Position numbers and translations under genes: made by a program. This document shows positions 1 to 5,288 of a stretch of DNA of 6,245 nucleotides, one piece after another. This stretch comes from Bacillota bacterium. Lineage in GTDB: Bacteria; Bacillota; DTU030; DUMP01. The notes beneath the pieces were generated by a model that saw nothing but the letters and a program-made list of their open reading frames with translations, had not been told where the DNA came from and searched no databases. Positions within the stretch are counted from its first letter, which is position 1. Every line of letters starts with the position of its first letter. Location of the stretch: assembly GCA_012735455.1 (NCBI GenBank), contig JAAYHG010000195.1, positions 1 to 6,245 on the forward strand, read 5' to 3'.

Positions 1-153
1 GCGATAGGAAGTACCTCAGTGCCCGTGGGGGCACAGGGCGAACTCACAACGGGTGGCACAGCGCCGGCAGAGTCTCCGCATCTGCCTGAGGCAAAAGACG
101 TTGAGATAGGGGCCCCTGTTCGGGCCTGGGAAGAAGGTCTCAATCCGTTCTAG
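1..153 (+). CDS. C-terminal 50 codons of an unidentified protein (5' end outside window)
   Basis: Frame 1 is open from the left edge to a TAG stop at 151-153; plus frame 2 stops at once and frame 3 has a stop by about base 90. The visible residues are hydrophilic and rich in Ala, Gly, Pro, Thr and Glu, ending in WEEGLNPF. There is no membrane segment or recognisable motif, so this looks like a flexible tail rather than a folded domain. It runs convergently to the antiporter operon and stops 20 bp before the shared terminator hairpin, which is good positional support for a real gene end. I do not recognise the family. The alternative is a chance open frame of about 150 bases, which cannot be excluded without the upstream sequence. 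Confidence 0.5.
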   Translation, partial: AIGSTSVPVGAQGELTTGGTAPAESPHLPEAKDVEIGAPVRAWEEGLNPF

Positions 154-173
154 GGAGAAAACTAAGCCATAGT

Positions 174-201
174 AAAACACCTGGCGGCGCCAGGTGTTTT
201 T
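174..201. terminator. Bidirectional intrinsic terminator between convergent genes
   Basis: A perfect 12-bp inverted repeat (arms AAAACACCTGGC at 174-185 and GCCAGGTGTTTT at 189-200) encloses a 3-base GGC loop. The GC-rich core is flanked by A residues on the left and a five-T run (197-201) on the right. It can therefore act as a hairpin plus U-tract in either direction. It lies 20 bp after the plus-strand stop and 13 bp after the stop of the last minus-strand gene, exactly where both transcripts should end. Confidence 0.92.
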
Positions 202-214
202 GGTTCAGTCCACA

Positions 215-2290
215 TTAGGCTTGCAGAAGGAAGTACAAGAGCGTGAGGAGGAGAACCAGGGCCAGGAGTAAAACGGCCACGTCCAGATTAAGCAAATCCA
301 GGTGCAAGAAGCGCTTTCCCCAGTCCGGTGAAGAGGGACTCTCCTTCTCCGTAAGGGTACTAGGTGCTTTTTCCAGGTGGCCCAGCTGATGAAAACAGGT
401 GTAGATGCTGGTGGCTAGGCGTCGGTTCAGTGCATCAAGGGTATCGTCGATCCTTGAGCTAAAGCGAAAGAATACTACGATAAGCTGCGCTAGCGCTGCT
501 CCTCCCCGATTCAGGCCTGCATCCAGCAAAGCTGCCCCCCTACAGATAATAAGTAGCAGGTTTTCTCCTATGGCAAAAAGTGAGTCGCTACTTATGTTTG
601 TACCAGTTGGCAGTGGTTCGCCCGGCAATGTAGGTTTTAGGTCAAAGGCTGCCTTGCCGGCCGATAGTGTTTTGGACCAGGTCATTAGATGACGCTTGGT
701 GGCTGTAAGGGGATTCCAGGTACTGATCCGTGTCTTTATGGGGGTGAGAATGTCCTTGATGCGTCTACTTGGTGTGAAGGAAGTGCTACGTGGAAGGAGA
801 GTTAGAATTGGGGGCTTCCATGAAACTGCCAGCCGGCCAGGCAGGTAAAGATAGGCTGCATAAAGGCTGATGCCAAGAGAAAGGGTGATCAAGCCGCCTT
901 GCAGGTCTGGAAAAGACCAAGGGTGAAGGTGGGCCAAGTCTGCCGCTAATTGCCCTCTTCCCTCGCTGCCAGTTAGGGTTAGAATCACCGGGGCTACAAC
1001 TCGGTTGAGAAACAAGTCAGGAGCGAGTCCAGCCAGCAGCGTGCCCGCCGCCACAACTAGAATAGGGAGCCATAGCAGGGTGCTCGGTTGGGGAAGGCGA
1101 ATACCTTTGTCCCTTGGAGCTTTCTTAAACCAGGGGAGGAGAAATTTTAGGTAGTAAGCCACCGTGCCGGCTCCGGCCAGATAAAATATGAGCTCTAAGC
1201 CTTTCCAGGCGGGTGGCGCCAAGGCAATTTGTGTTACTATTGCGTGGTGTAAAACAGTCTTGGATACATAACCACTCACACCAGGTATGCCAGCCATCGC
1301 AGCAGAGCCCAAGTAGGCGCAGGCAAGGAGCTGCGGGCAGCCCCGTCCCATCCCAGCAGCTGTGTTCAGATGGAGGGAGCCTGTGCATAGCATGAGGGCA
1401 CCGGCGGTAAGGAAGAGAGCACTCTTGGCGAGGGTATGGTTAAGACAATGGTAAAGGGCAGCCAGGTATGGTAGAGTGCTGGAATGGTGAAGAAGGGCTG
1501 CCAAGCCCACTGCCAGACTGACAAAGCCCAGCTGACTAACGCTGGAGAAAGCCAGCAAGCGCTTAGCATTATCCTGGCCCAAGGCTCGAAGTGCCCCCCA
1601 GAGCATGGTGATGGCGGCTAGCACCACCAGCAGAAGTCCGAGCCGAGGTAGATGTTGGAAGTCCCAATACGCCAAGAGGTACACACTGCGGAGCATGCCG
1701 TAGGCGCCAACCTTGAGCAGTACTCCTGACAGAATGGCGCTGGCAGGTGCTGGTGCCACGGGGTGGGCCTGCGGAAGCCAGAAATGGAGCGGAAAGAGAC
1801 CGCTCTTAACACCGAAACCTGAGAAGAGCAGGAGAGCCACAGCGGTGAGCACCGGCTGGCCCGGAGGGGTTACACCTACTTGTGGTACCCAGAGTGAGCT
1901 GCTTGTTGAACTCTGCAGTAAAAAAGCTGCTCCGAGGATGGCAAGCCCGGCAGCCAGGCTGAGGTAAAGGTAGGTATTCCCAGCGTGCAGTGAAGCAGAG
2001 TCCTCTTCGTGGATAACCAGGGCCCAGGAAGCTAGGGACATAAGCTCGAAAAAAACGTAGAGGGTAAAAAGATCAGCAGCCAAAAAAGAACCCAGGCAAC
2101 CCACCAGGGTCAAGACCCAGCAGCAGAAAAAGCGAGGCTTGTATTCACTATGCTTAAGATACAGTAAAGAAAACAGAGTGGCCCAGGGCCAGACCCAGAT
2201 GGCGAGAAAAGCAAAGAACAAGCCCAAGGGACTGCAGCTAAAGCGCAACCCTTGGCCCAGGAGTGGCAGTACGCTAAGACCAGCTGCCAT
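215..2290 (-). CDS. Divergent proton-translocating antiporter-like subunit, 691 aa, N-terminally short with long C-terminal extension
   Basis: Integral-membrane subunit of the NuoL/M/N-MrpA/D-HyfB superfamily, expected to conduct protons or Na+ as part of a larger membrane complex. Visible family marks are FFELMSLASW with TM5 Glu82, GFGVKSGLFPLHFWLP with TM7 Lys162, the APASAILSGVLLK block with TM8 Lys193, Lys289 in the NHTLAKS helix, and TM12 Lys344 in GYVSK. Two features are odd. The protein starts just before the third helix of the usual 14-helix fold, so Glu82 sits about 55 residues earlier than in the neighbouring copy. It then continues about 230 residues past TM14: a helix at about 463-487, a basic hydrophilic stretch (488-548), a hydrophobic segment (571-612), a polar stretch, and a very hydrophobic final helix (668-690). 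The ATG has a strong GGAGG seven bases upstream, and an in-frame TAA two codons upstream blocks a longer start. The core resembles the neighbour at 2294-3817 most; the overall shape resembles HyfB/HycC or NuoL. The exact subunit name is uncertain. Confidence 0.93.
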   Translation of the reverse strand: MAAGLSVLPLLGQGLRFSCSPLGLFFAFLAIWVWPWATLFSLLYLKHSEYKPRFFCCWVLTLVGCLGSFLAADLFTLYVFFELMSLASWALVIHEEDSASLHAGNTYLYLSLAAGLAILGAAFLLQSSTSSSLWVPQVGVTPPGQPVLTAVALLLFSGFGVKSGLFPLHFWLPQAHPVAPAPASAILSGVLLKVGAYGMLRSVYLLAYWDFQHLPRLGLLLVVLAAITMLWGALRALGQDNAKRLLAFSSVSQLGFVSLAVGLAALLHHSSTLPYLAALYHCLNHTLAKSALFLTAGALMLCTGSLHLNTAAGMGRGCPQLLACAYLGSAAMAGIPGVSGYVSKTVLHHAIVTQIALAPPAWKGLELIFYLAGAGTVAYYLKFLLPWFKKAPRDKGIRLPQPSTLLWLPILVVAAGTLLAGLAPDLFLNRVVAPVILTLTGSEGRGQLAADLAHLHPWSFPDLQGGLITLSLGISLYAAYLYLPGRLAVSWKPPILTLLPRSTSFTPSRRIKDILTPIKTRISTWNPLTATKRHLMTWSKTLSAGKAAFDLKPTLPGEPLPTGTNISSDSLFAIGENLLLIICRGAALLDAGLNRGGAALAQLIVVFFRFSSRIDDTLDALNRRLATSIYTCFHQLGHLEKAPSTLTEKESPSSPDWGKRFLHLDLLNLDVAVLLLALVLLLTLLYFLLQA

Positions 2291-2293
2291 GGG

Positions 2294-3817
2294 TTAACCT
2301 CCAAAGTATCTAGTTACCACCTGCTCCGCCAGGGAAAAGGGCGGCCAGTCAGGGTGGATCCCAAAAACAAATACCCCGGCGGCTAAGGTTATAATGGGAA
2401 GCAGCATGGTATAGGGTAGTTCAGGACGTAGCGGCGTAGGGGGAAGTGTTGCAGTGGGTGATGAACTCTCAATAGGGGGAGATACCTGAAAGGTGGGAAA
2501 GGGACAGGCTGCCCGGTTAAAAAAGGCGCGCGTGACGATAGGTAGGTAATAGAGGGCGTTTAAGAAGCTAGAGATGAGAAGAAAGGTCAGGCAGATAGGA
2601 TGGCCGCTGGCCACTGCCCCTAGCCCCAGATACCACTTGCTGATAAACCCAACCAGGGGTGGTATTCCCACCATGGCCAGGGCAGCCACAGAAAAGGCCA
2701 GTAGGGTACAGGGCATTGCCCGGCCGATGTTGTCCAGCTCGGATACCCTGTGGCGTCCGGTACGATAGATTATTGCCCCTGCTGCCAAGAAAAGGCAGCT
2801 CTTCATTAGAGCATGGTTCAGAATGTGCAGTATTGCTCCATGCAGCGCCAAGGGGGTGAGTAGCCCTAGCCCTAGCAGAATGTAACCTAGTTGGCTAATG
2901 CTGGAGTAGGCCAGGCGTCGTTTCAGGTCGTCCTGTACTATTGCTACCAGGGAGCCAAAGATGATGCTGATGACGCTCAGAAGAACCACGATCTGAGACC
3001 AGCCAGAGGAGCGCAAGTATTCAGGTCCAAAGAGGTCGAGAAATACCCTGGCCATGCCATAAGCTCCCATCTTCAGGAGCACTCCTGATAAGAGGGCACT
3101 GGCTGGGGCGGGAGCCACCGGGTGTGCATCTGGCAGCCAGATGTGCAGTGGTACCATTCCAGCCTTTATGCCAAAGCCGATCACGTAGGCTACGAAGATA
3201 GAAAGTGTGTAAACGCCGTTGTCCGGAAAGGTGAAAGAGCGCAGTTCTTCAAGATCCAGCGTTCCCGACACCTCATAAGTGGCCATGATGGCGTAGAGTA
3301 AGAAGAGCCCACCGATGATGCCAAGGTATAGGTATTTGGCCCCAGCGCGTAGCGCCTCTGCTGTTTCTGTATGAATGACCAACATGTAGGAGATAAGGGA
3401 CATCAGCTCAAAGAAAACGAACAAGGAGAAGAGGTCACCAGCAAAGGTGACTCCAAGACACCCGGCTAAGGTAAAGTTGGAAAAGGCCCAGTAGCGAGCC
3501 CCGTGTTTTTCTTTGCGCATATACGACAGTGCATAGCAGGATGACATAAGCCAGGCAAATGAAACAACGATAGCTAGTACATAGCCTAAGGCATCCACCT
3601 TAAAAGAAAGGCCGTAAGGAGAAAAAAACCGCGCCAGGTCAAATGCCAGGGTTTCGTTGTGGCTTATGGTTGGGAAAAGCGGGAGCAACAACGCAAAGAT
3701 CAAGGCGTGTGCTGTTAGAGAAAGACGAGCCTTGTGCTCATCTGTCCCGCGCCAGAGCAGTATGAAAGTTCCCAGGAACAGTGGGAGCAGGGTTATAAGG
3801 GGTGGTACTTTTGCCAT
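2294..3817 (-). CDS. Proton-conducting antiporter-like membrane subunit (MrpD/NuoN type), 507 aa
   Basis: Full-length member of the antiporter-like superfamily, expected to form one transmembrane ion channel of a multi-subunit complex. About 14 membrane helices can be read. The ion-path residues are all present: Glu137 in FVFFELMSL (TM5), Lys218 in GFGIKAGMVPLHIWLP (broken TM7), Lys249 in SGVLLKMGAYG (TM8), Lys339 in NHALMKS, and Lys394 in GFISKWYL (TM12). The QDDLKRRLAYSSISQLGY block is typical of the family. Length is normal for MrpD/NuoN-like proteins. A proline- and serine-rich loop (about 439-469) precedes the last helix. The ATG has AGGAAG six bases upstream. The gene follows the previous stop by 39 bp and precedes the next start by 3 bp, consistent with one operon. 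NuoN, NuoM and MrpD cannot be separated by eye; the LPDAHPVAPAPASALLSG signature favours MrpD-like. Confidence 0.95.
   Translation of the reverse strand: MAKVPPLITLLPLFLGTFILLWRGTDEHKARLSLTAHALIFALLLPLFPTISHNETLAFDLARFFSPYGLSFKVDALGYVLAIVVSFAWLMSSCYALSYMRKEKHGARYWAFSNFTLAGCLGVTFAGDLFSLFVFFELMSLISYMLVIHTETAEALRAGAKYLYLGIIGGLFLLYAIMATYEVSGTLDLEELRSFTFPDNGVYTLSIFVAYVIGFGIKAGMVPLHIWLPDAHPVAPAPASALLSGVLLKMGAYGMARVFLDLFGPEYLRSSGWSQIVVLLSVISIIFGSLVAIVQDDLKRRLAYSSISQLGYILLGLGLLTPLALHGAILHILNHALMKSCLFLAAGAIIYRTGRHRVSELDNIGRAMPCTLLAFSVAALAMVGIPPLVGFISKWYLGLGAVASGHPICLTFLLISSFLNALYYLPIVTRAFFNRAACPFPTFQVSPPIESSSPTATLPPTPLRPELPYTMLLPIITLAAGVFVFGIHPDWPPFSLAEQVVTRYFGG
2298..2302 (-). promoter_or_regulatory. 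Shine-Dalgarno site of the 691-aa gene
   Basis: GGAGG on the minus strand, separated by seven bases (TTAACCC plus-sense equivalent on the minus strand) from the ATG at 2288-2290. It lies inside the last codons of the preceding gene, so translation of the two is probably coupled. It fixes the start of this N-terminally short protein. Confidence 0.85.
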
Positions 3818-3823
3818 TACACA

Positions 3824-3829
3824 CTTCCT
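3824..3829 (-). promoter_or_regulatory. Shine-Dalgarno site of the 507-aa gene
   Basis: AGGAAG on the minus strand with a six-base spacer to the ATG at 3815-3817. It lies in the 39-bp gap after the upstream gene's TGA (3857-3859). That gap contains no obvious hairpin or promoter, so internal transcription start or stop is not suggested. Confidence 0.75.
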
Positions 3830-3856
3830 TTTCTGGGACAGTTTCTACATTCAGGT

Positions 3857-5284
3857 TCATCCGCTTAGGAAAAGGGGTAACCGGGGCCAGATAAAGAAAA
3901 TTACGCAGGCAGTTCCCAGTATCAGAGTGGTAAGGAGCATGCTGGCCGGCGGTTCTGCGAGAGGGGTAGGCTCCGATGGTCGCTGACTAAAGGCCGAAAG
4001 GACAATGGGTAGAAAGTAGCCGGCATTGAGGAGGGCACTCAGCAGTACTATCCCTGCCACCGATGGCCTTCCAGCCTCGAGGGCGCCTAAGGCCAGATAC
4101 CACTTACTAAGGAACCCATTTACAGGGGGCAACCCGATCATGCCAAGGACAGCCACACTGAAGGCGGCCAGCGTCCCCGGTTGGCGAAAGCCAACCCCAG
4201 CCAGTTCGCTGACTTTGGTCTTACCACTGCCATCGGCCAGGTTCCCGGCACAGAAGAACAGGGTTATCTTCAAGAGGGCGTGGTTAAAAAAGTGCAGCAG
4301 GGCGGCTGTATGCCCGCTAGGTGTGAGAAGGGAAGCCCCGAGACCCATGTAAGCGAGTTGGCTAATTGTGGAGTAAGCCAGGCGGCGCTTAAGATCATCC
4401 TGGCGGAAGGCCCAGATGGAGCCCAAGACAATGGTTATGATCATGGGCCAACTGAGCAACTGCCCGAGGCCAGAATCGTTCAAGATTCCGCTACCAAAAA
4501 CATAACCCAGCGTTCTGAAGAGGCCAAAAACACCCGCATTTACAACCGCCACGGCATGTAGCAGGGCGCTCACGGGAGTAGGGGCCACCATGGCGGTGGG
4601 AAGCCAATGGTGCAGGGGTATCACAGCCGATTTCACCCCGAAGCCAATGCAAAGGAGAGAAAAGAGACGCAGTAACCCCTGTGGGGTGAATGTGTCTGCG
4701 GGGATGATGCCACCTGGTACGAAGTCTATGCACTGGAGTTGGCTGGCCAGGGTGGCAATACCTAGCAGCACGAAAGTTGCTCCTATGAGATTGTAGGCCA
4801 GATAGACAATGCCCGCCCGCATTGCCTCTGGAGTTTGACGGTGTATGACCAAGGGATAGGTAGTGAGGGTTAGCGCCTCGTAAAAGAAGAAGAGGGTAAC
4901 CAGGTTTCCTGCCAAGGCTATCCCGTTAGTAACTGCCAGGGAAAGCAGGAGAAAACCTAGGTAGCGCCGAGTGTTCTCCTCGTGCCGCATATAGCCATGG
5001 GAATAAACCAGGGTAAAGAGCCAGAGCCAGGAGGCGAGCAGCGAAAACAAGAGACCGAGGGAGTCGAGATTACAGCTTATGGTGACAATGGGGGTGAAGC
5101 GGTAGGAGAAGAGCTGGACCGGGTGCTTGAGGCTGCAGATGGCGCTGGCGAAGAGTAGAACGAGGGTGGAGACAACAAACACGCAAGGCCACTTATATCT
5201 TTCGGTCCCTGTATGAAAGAGTAAGATGGACCCGGCCGCAAGAGGGATACCTATAAGGGGGAGGAGATAAAACAGATGATTCAC
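3857..5284 (-). CDS. Proton-conducting antiporter-like membrane subunit with NuoL/MrpA-type TM8, about 475 aa
   Basis: Third antiporter-like subunit in transcript order from the terminator and the most NuoL/MrpA-like of the set. With GTG at 5282-5284 as residue 1, the key residues are Glu136 in FFFYEALTL (TM5), Lys218 in GFGVKSAVIPLHHWLP (TM7), His243 in TPVSALLHA (TM8), Lys339 in NHALLK, and Lys394 in GFLSKWYL (TM12). The position that is Lys249 in the 507-aa neighbour is Asn here, while the nearby His matches the TM8 His of NuoL. The first helix begins right after the start (FYLLPLIGIPLAAG). An in-frame ATG exists at 5437, but it would put 51 non-membranous residues inside the previous gene and is unlikely. 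The GTG overlaps the previous stop (GTGA), implying translational coupling. A strong SD covers the GTG, so CTG at 5273-5275 is a serious alternative start (472 aa). The stop is TGA at 3857-3859. Confidence 0.93.
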   Translation of the reverse strand: MNHLFYLLPLIGIPLAAGSILLFHTGTERYKWPCVFVVSTLVLLFASAICSLKHPVQLFSYRFTPIVTISCNLDSLGLLFSLLASWLWLFTLVYSHGYMRHEENTRRYLGFLLLSLAVTNGIALAGNLVTLFFFYEALTLTTYPLVIHRQTPEAMRAGIVYLAYNLIGATFVLLGIATLASQLQCIDFVPGGIIPADTFTPQGLLRLFSLLCIGFGVKSAVIPLHHWLPTAMVAPTPVSALLHAVAVVNAGVFGLFRTLGYVFGSGILNDSGLGQLLSWPMIITIVLGSIWAFRQDDLKRRLAYSTISQLAYMGLGASLLTPSGHTAALLHFFNHALLKITLFFCAGNLADGSGKTKVSELAGVGFRQPGTLAAFSVAVLGMIGLPPVNGFLSKWYLALGALEAGRPSVAGIVLLSALLNAGYFLPIVLSAFSQRPSEPTPLAEPPASMLLTTLILGTACVIFFIWPRLPLFLSG

Positions 5285-5288
5285 CTCC
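5281..5288 (-). promoter_or_regulatory. Perfect Shine-Dalgarno (GGAGGTGA) overlapping stop of one gene and GTG of the next
   Basis: The minus strand reads GGAGGTGA, a full eight-base complement to the usual bacterial 16S 3' end. It includes the TGA of the upstream gene (5281-5283), and the GTG candidate start (5282-5284) lies within it. Because the SD overlaps the GTG it cannot serve that codon in the ordinary way. It is eight bases from GGAGG to the in-frame CTG at 5273-5275. It therefore either supports a CTG start or helps re-initiation after termination. Confidence 0.7.

Noticed and set aside
19..34. Small perfect hairpin (GTGCCC / GGGCAC, 4-base loop)
   Set aside because: It is inside the open frame of the truncated plus-strand gene, has no T run, and a six-base stem is expected by chance in GC-rich DNA.
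3818..3856. 39-bp gap between antiporter genes as a possible internal promoter or operon break
   Set aside because: It holds only an SD and a chance ATG-TAG start-stop; no promoter elements or hairpin could be seen.
3657..3986. Plus-strand open frame of 109 codons spanning a gene junction
   Set aside because: It is the reverse-strand shadow of two conserved membrane genes, with no recognisable protein and no supporting ribosome site.
4181..4561. Plus-strand open frame of 126 codons
   Set aside because: It lies entirely opposite the conserved TM8-TM12 region of an antiporter gene; the other strand has clear family motifs.
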